Shown here piece by piece: positions 10,734 through 20,629 of a stretch of 64,000 nucleotides of DNA. Source of the stretch: Phyllostachys edulis. Taxonomy: Eukaryota > Streptophyta > Magnoliopsida > Poales > Poaceae. The number at the start of each line of letters is the position of its first letter. The first letter of the stretch is position 1. Below the pieces are notes generated by a model. It did no database searches and was not told where the DNA came from. It worked only from the letters and a program-made list of their open reading frames with translations. The position numbers were made by a program, and so were the translations under genes. Location: the NCBI GenBank assembly GCA_036346405.1, contig CM070561.1, positions 24,274,215 to 24,338,214 of the forward strand. The letters run 5' to 3'.

Positions 10734-12975
10734 TCATAGTATTTAGCATATTTAGGTCGATAGACCTTGACTTGTGAGGATAAGCTTAATGTTTACTCTT
10801 GTAATATCTTTTCGTAAGCTTATTGAACCTTGGATATTTTTATTACTTTCAGACCCACTTTGGACAATGGAATGGTTAATGTCTTATGCTATAAGTTATG
10901 CATCCTTTGTATCTTGTCCAAGATATGTTTTTATTGAATATTTGAATGCTTGTGTTATGAATCATGCTTAATTAAATATCCATATCCATAATATGTTGAT
11001 GTTGAATTTCTATTGATGGTTGCATGCTTATTCATATCTTGATTATCTTATATCATGCTTCCTTGGATCCATCTTATAGAGGAAACTCCGTCAAAATTTA
11101 TTAAATCCTCTTATATGTAATGAATTTCGATTCACATATCATTATGCATATATTTAGAGGGAGTTTCATCTCTATAGTTCTTGATTTCAAGAAATCCAAG
11201 ATGTTTAGAAAACTTCAAAGCTTGTGGATTTCATTTGAACAATGTGATTGCTTTATTTTCTTTTGATGCAACAATTTTTGGCATCCAAAGCTATTTATAT
11301 AATATCTTTTTGGAGACTTGTCTTTCAAAAATTCTTGTTGGCAATCATTCTAAATAGTCCAAAGTTAAATTCTGAAAATATTCAAAGTATTTGGACCTCA
11401 TTTGAAAAGGTTTTGCCTTTTTCTTCACTTTAAGCAAAAATCGTGACTTCAAAGCTAAATTTGGCATATCTATTGAACGAAGACTTATTTTTTCACAAAT
11501 TCTTCTTGGAAAATTTTCTTAGGAGTCCAAAGTTTATTTTTACAAAATTTTAATGTATTTCGACTTATTATGACAAAGTTTTTACTTTTTCTCACTTTGA
11601 TCAAATGCTGAAATTTCAGAATTTTGCTTTGTTTTGAGCTGGTTTGTGAATTTTGTATCTCCAAATGGATTCATAATTTGAGGAAGACATAATGATGAAT
11701 TTTTATAATCTATAGTTGATCTTCCATGACAAATTTTCTTATATTTATTGGATCTATTTTAACCAGTTTTTCAGCCATGTTTTTCAGCCTAAATGTTTCT
11801 GAAAACCTAAAAATTCCAGTTTTTAGAAACTTTGTGATTTTCATATCTTTAAAATGGTTGACATTTGGTTGTGCCTTCCAAAAATAAAATTGTGTGTATT
11901 TGTAAGGACTAGCTCCATGTTTTATTTCAGATTTTTCAAAGCTTGTTTCCATACACTTTCAGATAATTCAAGAAGGTTTTGTGCTCAACATGATTTAAAC
12001 TTGTGAATTTGTGAAATATCTTCTATAGATGAGGTTATTTGAATGTGTTTCAAATATCAATTATTCTATTTTAAACTCCAAGATGGCCTCATTTCATCTT
12101 CTTTTACTCTTTTCGGCCATAAAAGAGGAGTTTGTGCAAATGGTTCTTGCTCAAAAAGGGAACATGTTATATGTTCAAAATAAAATGAATTCAATTGCCC
12201 AACTCTTTCTTTTAAAACATTCTTATGTTGGCTTAAATTTGTTTTGGATTTTTTTGTGTTTAATGCCAAAAGGGGGAGAATGTTTATATGATCAATATAT
12301 TTGGATTCTCTCGTGAGCTTTCACCTTTTCATGCATAGTAATTCTCTCTTGAGCTTTCACCTTTTCATGCATAGAACCAAAGGAGGATAATTTAAATTGC
12401 TTAGTAACATGCATAATTATAGTTCAATAGCTTAAATTCCTATCTTATGATGATTTATATCCAAATTTTCTTATTGATCAAGGATTTGTCATCAATCACC
12501 AAAAAGGGGGAGATTGAAGAATCTAGACCCACAATTATGTGTTAATGGAGTATTTTGGTGATTAATGACAAATCTATTTGTGAGACTAACAAGTTTATTG
12601 ATATACCTATTGCTTAGTCTCAATTGGATAAAAAAGTGAAAATAAAAAAGGTATGCATTCAACATCATAATCTTATATCTTGTTGCATTCCTCAAATCCA
12701 AAATATAGGTTGAACTCCACAAATAGTCTAACTTGAATATGTGCATATGTTCTCATTATACATTCATGTATGCACATATCTAGGGGGAGTTCACTTTATA
12801 TTTTCTGGTTTCATCAGTATTGATCCATATTCCTTATCCATATATTAAGGATCTTTACTTTGAAAAATATCATATGAGTATACAAAACTTGTGTAGTTTA
12901 TACTTACTCATATTTATCTATATTCAATTACTTGCAATTGTGATGGTTGTCATCAATTACCAAAAAGGGAAATAT
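10734..12975 (+). other. AT-rich 3' untranslated region with several polypurine tracts
   Basis: No convincing gene is present. Purine tracts lie at 12268-12279, 12501-12513, 12780-12789 and 12962-12972; the last adjoins the 3' LTR. The sequence from 12516 onward resembles the true LTR start at 12976 and is probably a decayed duplicate of it. Confidence 0.55.
12305..12376 (+). repeat. 36-bp tandem duplication
   Basis: Two copies start at 12305 and 12341. Each reads ATTCTCTC(G/T)TGAGCTT and continues through CATGCATAG. Confidence 0.85.
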
Positions 12976-14256
12976 TGGAATATCTTGTCCCACCATTATG
13001 AGATAATGGTATGTTGTGGTAATTAATGACAATCATGTTGTGGAACTAATGTTTTCCATGAGTTCGATTAATAGGTTATGTCCCATGGTGAAAGAGACTT
13101 TGGATGACATCATGAGTTGATCATCATCAAGTCATGGTTCAAGAATAAAGGATGCATCATGTGTTGATGCACATCAAGAAATTGAAGAAAATGAAATCAT
13201 CGTGTGTCGATGATGTTCAAGAAGAGGAGATGACCATGAGTAGATCATCAAGTTAAAAGAATGCATCTTGGGATGATGCATATTCAAGTCAAGAACCCAG
13301 ACTTGAAGTGAAGATGTGCGTCATCAAGCTTCAAGTAGTTGTGCAAGGCAAAGGTATGACTAGTTAGGGCTAAGGATTTGTTCCTAATCTTTTACCGGTC
13401 TTGGTGTTTGGTTGGAAGACCGGATTGCTAGTATAGGTTGCCATACTAATAAGAGGGGTCTTGATTAATAGCTTGAGTTAGTCATGTGTTGATAACTCAT
13501 TGTGTTTGCTCTAGCTCTCGTTAGCATGGTGCCAATATTTGTGAATGTGTTTTGCAAATAGTTGAGGCTCATGTATAATCCTTGTAGCATGTGACTTTAG
13601 TTTGCGAATGTGTTTTGCAAACAGGTTTAGTCCATGTACCTTAATTCCTTGTGGCGTTGATTCTAAAAGTCGCCAAATGTGTTTTGAGACTTGTTGAGAA
13701 TCTAGCTTTCATCCCTTGTGTGCATCTTGCATCAATTGGCAATTATGGTTTGAAAATTGAGTTGATGCAAATGAATAAAATCTATTTTCAGCTTTGTTGA
13801 CAGTGGGCGGTCTAACCGCCCATATCAACGGTTTGACCGGTGGTATATCGGTCTGACGCTATGGTTGGAGCTGGGGCGGTCTGACCGGCCATTAGTTGGC
13901 GGTTAGACCAATTTCTCCTTGATTCTCTAGAATCTTTCTCCCAACGGCTAGTTTTTGTGTGTAGGTTATAAATACCCACCTTGGCCGGTTGTGGGAGGTT
14001 GCTGGAGTTGTGCTGGTGCTATATTCATTTCCATTGAGCTAAGAGAAGGCTCTACACTCTTTTGTGCATGTGTTGCACTTACTGAGCTTTGAGAGGCAAA
14101 CCCTAATTGCATGTGTTGCATTAGGTAGTGGATTGTGTATCCACTTGAGCTTAGACACTTGATTAGTTCAAGTGAGAGTCTTCGATTTGTTACTCTTGGT
14201 GTTTGCCGACACCTAGACGGCGTGGAGGCATCGTGGTTCGGTGATCTTCTCAAAGC
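12976..14256 (+). repeat. 3' LTR of the Sirevirus-like element, end missing
   Basis: It starts TGGAATATC right after the purine run AAAAAGGGAAAT. From 13317 on it parallels the 5' LTR. Homology stops at CTTCTCAAAG (14256), where the 5' LTR continues for another ~500 bp. The first 340 bp, absent from the 5' copy, contain many short ATGATCATCAAG-like repeats. TATAAATA lies at 13967-13974. Confidence 0.8.
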
Positions 14257-15372
14257 TAGGGCTAAGGAGAGAAGCAGGGTTGGGTCGTCGTCTGCACTGG
14301 CTCGATTAAGGTTTACCTCCTCGTTCTTCTTCTTGTTTTGGCAATCCAAAGCATAGTACCCATACTCGTCGTAATTGAAGCACTTTGTGTGGCTGCGGCA
14401 CTCTGACACGTAGTGCCCTTATTTGTCACATTCAAAACACTTGACGTGTGACTTATCACGGGATCTGTCACCACCGCCCTGCCTAGCCCAGTCTCCACGT
14501 CCTCCTCTGTTGCCTCTCCCATGCCCACGGCTTCTTGATGAGTCACGATTGTCCTCCTCTGACGATTCCTTATGTAACTGCCTGCCACCGCTAAGCTTCT
14601 GTCCGCCAGACGAGCCCTGGCCATGCTTGTGCTGCTTCATGAGCGCAAGCCACTCCTCCTCTGTGAGGAGCAGGTGTCCACTAGCGTCGTCGGTGTTGTC
14701 TTGTTCGTAGCACTATTCTACGGCCTTCAGTCGTCCGATGAGCTCCTCCACCGAGAATGTCTGCATGTCAATGAATGTCTTAATTGATATCGCTACCTGA
14801 GAATATCTCGGTGGGACGACGCGGAGGAATTTTTTAACAACACGGTCTTCCTCAATCTTGTCCCTGAGTATCTCCAAGTTGTTGACTAGGCTGGTGAGCC
14901 GCATTACGATGTCATCCACTGACTCGCCGTTCTTGAATTTGATTGCATTAAATTCCTTGCGCAACGTCTGTGCCTTCGCCTCGTGTACGCACTGGATGCC
15001 CATGCACAATATCGCGATGGTGTCCCATACGTCCTTGGTGGTGTTCTTGATGGCAAGCGCAGACAGCATCTCTGGGGGTACAGCACAGAGTATGGCGGAT
15101 AACGCCATCCTGTCGTCACAGTAGTCACCATTGCTGAGGTCGATCGCCTCCCACAGGCCTTGCGCTTGTAGGTTCACCCTCATCACGAGAGTCCAATCTC
15201 CATAGTTGGTTCGCGTTAGTATCAAGTAGACAACCGAGCCTCCTGACTCTCTCACCACGCGATGGATCACCACTTCCCCACCGCCGCCACTGCCGGACCC
15301 CACCCCCGGATGTGTGCCAATGTCGCTGGGCATCCGCTGCCGAGAAGGTGAGTGGGAAAATGATCGAGACAT
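14257..15372 (-). pseudogene. copia-B gag with in-frame stops, 3' part lost
   Basis: One minus-strand frame runs from ATG 15372, 18 bp past the primer-binding site, down to the break at 14257. It has two stops, at about 14713 and 14419. The N-terminus has Ser/Gly residues, then NYGDWTLVMRVNLQAQGLWE (DUF4219-like) and a UBN2-type gag core (LRKEFNAIKFKNGESVDD, RLTSLVNNLEILRD). Two zinc knuckles follow: CFECDK-stop-GHYVSEC, and a degenerate CFNYDEYGYYALDC. It is cut where the Sirevirus-like 3' LTR ends. No protease or polymerase of this element remains. Confidence 0.75.
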
Positions 15373-15389
15373 CGCTAGATAGAGTGCAA

Positions 15390-15402
15390 GGCTCTGATAC
15401 CA
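15390..15402 (-). other. Primer-binding site of copia-B
   Basis: On the minus strand TGGTATCAGAGCC, a perfect initiator-tRNA-Met complement. It lies immediately upstream of the gag start and is separated from its LTR only by the Helitron. Confidence 0.8.
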
Positions 15403-15403
15403 A

Positions 15404-16627
15404 TCTTTATATATACTAATTAGAGGCCCTCCTAGAAGCCCTCACGTTAATTCTAGATGGATAAAAGAATAGAAATTCCCACATAAATAAAAAATTCTAG
15501 AAATTCTCACATTAATCCAAAAAAGAGAAGATCTGGATCATCCAAACTTCATAATACTATAAATCAATGGCTTAGATCAAGTCTTATACAACTATGTACT
15601 AGCAAAAATCGATAGTCCTATGTAGCCACGTACTAGCAGAAATCGAAGAATTAGAATCCAATGAGCTATCACATCGGGACTCATGCATGCAAGATGTCTC
15701 CCGTGTCCAGTCAAGAGTTTGCAAGGTTGGCGGTGATTGTTTTTTACTAGGCATTGTTTCTTCCTCCATGCATATGGATCCACGGTACGTAGTTTTTGAG
15801 TTCAAAACTTTTGTACTCAAGACAGTAACATAAATACTCCGTCTAAATCATTCTATCGAACAAGTTTCTGTCTAAATTGTACAACTTTGAAATCCAAAAT
15901 TTTCTATTAAAATAACTTTCCAATCTTAACCATTCTACTCAAATAGTAAAAGTTTCAGCTCAAATTTTGAAACTTTCCTCTCAAGTAACTTTCTAATATA
16001 AAAATTCCTACTAAGTAGTGAATTCTATTAAAAACTTGGAAATTCTACTCAAGTTTAGAACTAATTTTTTTAAAAAACTTCCTATTAAAAGTTATCAAAC
16101 TTCCTAATCTCTCTATTAAAACTTAGTACTGTTATCACTAGAAGAATATGCATTATTTTTGCCACAGAACAACCCAGTTGCATGTGATGCACTACCCTCT
16201 ATCTCGCTCTCTCTACACGATGCAAAACAGTGAAAAGTGATGGCGTTTAACATTGCCAGCTTATTGGGTTTTGCCAAAGCTACATGCCGTCTGAAATCGA
16301 TCGCGCATACATGAATTAGTAATAAATTTAAATTTAAAGGGATAACGAATTTCATAAACATATATATCCATAATAAGCGTACATATAATTAGTAATAAAT
16401 ACGTAAAAGGTAAAACAATTATGAGGAAAGATATGATAGCTAAATATATGTAATTTTGGGTATTAAAATTTTAGAAAGTAGTATAGTATCTAAGAATAAA
16501 GTAAAAAGAAAAAACTAAAGTAGTTGTCGGACCTGAATGAATACCAGATTAAATAAAACCTGAACATAAAATCAACTAAAATATAAAAAAATCTCTAGCC
16601 CGTGCAGATGCACGGATTGATGACTAG
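15404..16627 (+). mobile_element. Non-autonomous Helitron
   Basis: It begins TCTTTATATATACT after a host A and ends CTAG before a host T, the expected A/T insertion without target duplication. Eight bases before CTAG is a hairpin, CCGTGCA-GA-TGCACGG (16600-16615). It is 1224 bp, AT-rich, with no helicase or Rep ORF. It sits exactly between the copia-B LTR end and the primer-binding site. Confidence 0.8.
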
Positions 16628-16628
16628 T

Positions 16629-16954
16629 TATTGGAATTTCCTTCTTTAACCTTGCTCTGTATCCTACTGGATTCCAGGAAAACGTTCGGCTTTTGTCAAC
16701 TCGCTTGAAGCAGCGACGCTCGGCTTTGTCCATGCGCTCTGACCTTTTCTTTATTTCTTCTCTAAACTCAACTCTTCTCTTACAATCCCCTTGCTTCCTG
16801 GCTTGACTAGACCCTTGTTTATATAGTCTCTGACTCACGCACATACACTGGACCGACTCTGACTCAAAACAACTATACCAAGTAAGACTCGGAACTCCAA
16901 CTCCAAAACGAAAACACTCAGACACGAAAAACAAAATAAGATTAACTCCAGCTG
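16629..16954 (-). repeat. 5' LTR of copia-B
   Basis: On the minus strand it starts near GCTGGAGTTAATC (16954) and ends at TTCCAATA next to the Helitron. It matches 4427-4629. CTATATAA at 16819-16826 (minus strand) is a plausible TATA box. The length is about 326 bp. Confidence 0.7.
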
Positions 16955-19197
16955 AAGAGAGGAGCATCGCTAGCCTACACCCAACCGCGCGCACACCAGC
17001 TGGTGGATCGGTACGTGTACCTACCGGCGCGGATCAGGTGCTTACCATTTTCGTCGCGATGCTCCACACAAGATTTGTCTTGTTGGCTTGTCGTCCGTGG
17101 AGTTGGATCGTGTCCCACCTACGTGCTCTTGTTCTTGCCTTGTTTCTCCTCTTGCGCTGGGCGCGATGCCAAGGTGGCAGTGCTGCTGCCGTCCCTCCAG
17201 TGCGTCCGTCTACAGGGGGGCAGAGAGATAAAGAGCCGAAGGAAGACGAGTGAAGGAGATTAGGAGACCCACTGCTAAGCATGACCCACGAACCAGCCTC
17301 AACATTGCACTCTGTATCATCATATTGGATTCCTCAGTAGTCCCATAATTGATTGCGAGTGTTGTTCAGTTTCCCTCCTGGTCGATAACTTCTTGCTGGA
17401 GACGATAAAGCGTTGATAGAGCGAATGAGAATTTAGTGAAATGGCGAATGAGGATTTAATGGTGGGAATTGAGTTCTGGGATAGAACATGACATTTTAGT
17501 TTTAAGGGTAACTCTTTACTGATATCACTAGCCAGAATCGAACGAAGAATGTGTGGCCGACTCTGGGCGGCGCTGGCGACGACAAGTTCGAGTTCGGGGT
17601 TAGATTCTGGGGTTCGCTAGGCCCCAACTACGTAGTGCGAGGGGCTATGGTGGCTTGGAGGTGACAGGCAGAGGTGGCGGCGGCAGCGAGCTGGCGGGGG
17701 CTCCATCGATGTAGGCTTGGTGGCAGGTGGTGACAGGTTTGGTGGGTGAGCTGGCGGTGGCTCCGTCGATGTAGGTTTGGTGGCAGGTGGTGACAGCATT
17801 GGTGGGTGCCTGGTGTTGAGTTCAAGTGGCAAAGCAAGGAGAGGAGGTGGTGTGACAACTGACAAGACGGCGAAGGCGCCGCCGGCCACGGCAGGTGGTA
17901 ACAGGGAAGCAAATACATGATTCAATGGTATCCAATAAAGGGTATAAAAGAACAGTTGACAAGAACGCCTATTCCAATAACTATTCTGTGAGAAGCTCTA
18001 ATGCATATGCACCTCCCATGGACCATGAAACTGCAGTTTCAGCCTTACATGGTCGCATGTCTACAAATTTGCTTATCCGGACTCCTTCACAGTAGTCAGC
18101 ATCGCTTTCCTTCTTTCTTTCCATCACCTTGGATACTTCTGTTTTTCTTCAAACAATTCATTTATTCACTTTTGAAACTAATATCTCATCAAATTCTTGT
18201 TTTGACTTATGAGTATTCTAAAAAAAGAAAGAAAAAGAATGCTGGGAGGGTAGCAAGGAGAGGCGGCGCTCGAGGGAGATGAAGAAGGATCCAGCGCTGC
18301 GCTCAACGAGAGGAAGGAAGGGGCTCGGGGGAGAGAGAAAGATCTGGTGTCACTGGGGAGGAGGATAAGAAGAGGAGGTGCTTCAGGGAGGATCTGGTGT
18401 GGAGGTTCCAGTGGATCGACTTAGGTGTGAAGGATCCGGTGTGGAGGACTCGGTGTGAATCCAGATCGATGGAGGATCTGGTGTGGTCGGGTGATCTGGT
18501 ATGGCTGCATGTGCTGTGTTGGGGAAAAGAGAGGGAGGATGATGTGTTTGTTGAGTGTTCTTGTTGCTGGCTTAGTGGTGGAGTTTTCTATTAGATTGTT
18601 GCTAATTACTATGGTGCAAATTAGTGATGATGGTAGAGGAAGCTTAGGTGGTGATAATATTAGAGGGTACGACGGAAGGCATGGAAGATAGGGCAAGAGG
18701 ACTGTTCTGGCGGTGACTTTGGTGGTTGAGCTCGATGATGGTGATGAAGAAGCAGGAGTTGGTGGTAGCTCCAGTGGAGGCTATGGTGATGCGATTGGTG
18801 TCGTGCGATGGTGTTGCTACAGATGTCGGAGATAGTGTTGCTGGAGAGTTACGAAAGAGAATTGACACTGGAGTCAAGCGTAATGTTCTGTGACAGAGGT
18901 AGAGGTGGTGGAGGTGAGACTAGGGGCGTGTGGGCAGAGTGGTGGAGGCCAGAGTGGCTGGGGGCATGAGGGTAGAGGAAGATGGGGTTGAGGTTGAGAT
19001 CGGGGCAGCTGGTAGATACTGGAGATAGATTTGATGACGTCCCTAGTAGTATTGGTGGTGAGTAACTTTTGGTCTTTGTGATGGTATTAGCTATAGAGTC
19101 GATGGTAAGTTCGGTAAAGTCTAGTACTCTAGTAATATTATTGCAATATGTAACAAGATGGATATGATTATTATCTCATACCCATCTTGAGAGGGGG
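16955..19197. other. Unassigned sequence between copia-B and a short LTR-like piece
   Basis: No gene could be supported. The stretch contains GC-rich sequence at 17000-17260 and a 60-bp tandem duplication at 17688-17807. An open frame around 17900-18095 with ordinary amino-acid composition (for example HETAVSALHGRMSTNLLI) might be a captured exon, but I do not recognise it. A G/A-rich stretch covers 18240-19000. A purine run just before 19198 suggests the last part belongs to a retroelement internal region. Confidence 0.35.
17688..17807. repeat. 60-bp tandem duplication
   Basis: Two copies start at 17688 and 17748. Each begins GAGCTGGCGG and continues through CATCGATGTAGG or CGTCGATGTAGG and GGTGGCAGGTGGTGACAG. 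Confidence 0.85.
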
Positions 19198-19387
19198 TGT
19201 TGGAGAGTTATTATAGTCTAATATAGAAGTTGTATTAAAGTCAGATTGAAAGTTATATTAGAATCGAATTATATTTTAAGACTATAAATAAAAGATGTGG
19301 GTCCTATAAGACAACTTCAATTAATCCCTGAAATCATGCAATCATGCTCTCCTCGTTAAGTTGGTCTAGTTTCAAGTATCTGAGCTA
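19198..19387 (+). repeat. Possible short 3' LTR of a copia-type element
   Basis: The purine tract TTGAGAGGGGG directly precedes TGTTGGAGAGTTATTATAG at 19198, the usual polypurine tract/LTR start arrangement. A TATAAATAAA-like run at about 19282 could be its promoter. No matching 5' LTR was found in the window. The right boundary is set only by where homology to the NBS-LRR leader begins, so it is approximate. Confidence 0.4.
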
Positions 19388-19609
19388 CCCTTTTAAGTCT
19401 GTTCAGCCAAAAAGACAACGGTACATACTTGGTTCTCTGATCTTCTCCGCACTTAAATGTTCTCTCCATCTGGCGGTGCAAATCACCAAGAAACACTAAA
19501 AGAAAAAATATATCTATTTTGCAGTTCTTCCTCAGGGGTGATTTTCTTTGACTGCTTACAATATTGTCATATTTTGGCAGTATAGTCCACACTATCATCA
19601 CAACATTTT
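19388..19609 (+). pseudogene. NBS-LRR paralogue, leader and first codons (left part)
   Basis: This aligns with 58838-59052 of the resistance gene. It has a related exon end (CTGTTCAGCCAAAAAG), a shorter shared intron region ending TTTTGCAG at 19526, then CTTCCTCAGGGGTG and the first coding bases. The codon matching the start ATG is TTG, so the start is lost. The sequence is interrupted at 19609 by the solo LTR and resumes at 28880 after the ATTTT target duplication. Confidence 0.75.
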
Positions 19610-19949
19610 TGTAACATCCCAAAAATCATATTTTAGAAAAATGTAATGAAAATAAATGGGAGAATAAATTTTGAGTATATTTTTGAATGGAAAACTCACT
19701 ACTACAAAAAGGCTAATACTGAACGCCTCATCACAGACATTTGACCAAAACCGTCTGTATTAAATACAATCACAGATGGTTTTGGTTTAGCGACCGTCTG
19801 TGTTACTAGCTGCGCTAAAAACCGTCTGTGAAAAAGTAATATTACAGATGGTTCGTGTTGAAAACTGTCTATGAAGTGACACGAACCGTCTATGTCTTCC
19901 CATCCTCATCACAGACGGTTTGTATTAAAAACCGTCTGTGATGAGTATC

Positions 19950-20262
19950 TTTAATTTTACCATAGCTTGAAATCACTAACTCTCTGATTTTACCATGGCT
20001 TGAAATCACTAACTCTCTGCTTGAAATCACTAACACTCTGCGTTTACCATGGCTTGAAATCACTAACACTCTGATTTTACCATAGCTTAAAATCACTAAC
20101 TCTCTGATTTTACCATGGCTGCCACAACAGGGACGCAGCAGAGGATTGACATTTCAAGTCATGGTAAAATCAGAGTGTTAGTGATTTCAAGCCATGGTAA
20201 AATCAAAAGTAAGAAAAATTCCAAACCATTGTAAAATCAGAGAGCAAGGAAAATTCCAAGTC
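19950..20262. repeat. Direct-repeat block facing its own inverted copies
   Basis: At 19952-20118 a ~33-bp unit (GATTTTACCATGGCTTGAAA then TCACTAACTCTCT) recurs about five times. At 20146-20262 the same unit appears reversed (CATGGTAAAATCAGAG). The two blocks could fold into a long imperfect hairpin with a loop of about 30 bases. Confidence 0.75.
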
Positions 20263-20444
20263 ACAAACAGTTTTTAATACAAACCGTATGTGATAAGATA
20301 CTTTTCACAAACGATTCGTATTAAGAACCATCTGTGATATGTCGTCACAGACGGTTTTTGTATGAAACCATCTGTGATTCGCAGTGCGGGAGTTTGAAAA
20401 ATTTTGAACGTGTGCGCGGGAGGCAAAATGTTTTGGCGATGTCC

Positions 20445-20456
20445 TTATATATTAAA
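20445..20456 (+). promoter_or_regulatory. Possible TATA box inside the CACTA element
   Basis: TTATATATTAAA is followed by a pyrimidine-rich leader-like stretch (CTCTCCCTCTCCCCTCC at about 20485) and a short ATG frame near 20563. The arrangement looks like a gene 5' end. Whether it is the transposon's own promoter or a captured one cannot be told from sequence. Confidence 0.35.
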
Positions 20457-20629
20457 GCCACCCCAGCCTTGTCTTCCATCAGTCTCTCCCTCTCCCCTCC
20501 CCACACCGAGCTCTGGCGACCACCCTCGATTCCCCGTTGCGGTTCGGCGAGGAGACACAGCCGATGACGAGGAGGAGGAGGGATGCAGAGGAGTTCCTTG
20601 TCTGCCGCAGGAGGTAGACTGCCAGAAGG

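Larger units (their letters stand above)
4933..14256 (+). mobile_element. Sirevirus-like Ty1/copia element without pol
   Basis: Two direct copies of one LTR (4933-6374 and 12976-14256) flank gag and a second ORF. A tRNA-Met primer-binding site follows the left LTR. Several AAAGGGGGAG-type purine tracts precede the right LTR, and repeated polypurine tracts and CGGT...ACCG motifs in the LTR are known Sirevirus traits. Protease, integrase, RT and RNase H are absent. Each LTR is cut on its outer side: the left lacks about 340 bp of its start and the right about 500 bp of its end. A full LTR would therefore be about 1.78 kb. Both cut ends abut copia-B sequence, so the element probably inserted into copia-B and the borders were later deleted. 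Confidence 0.75.
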
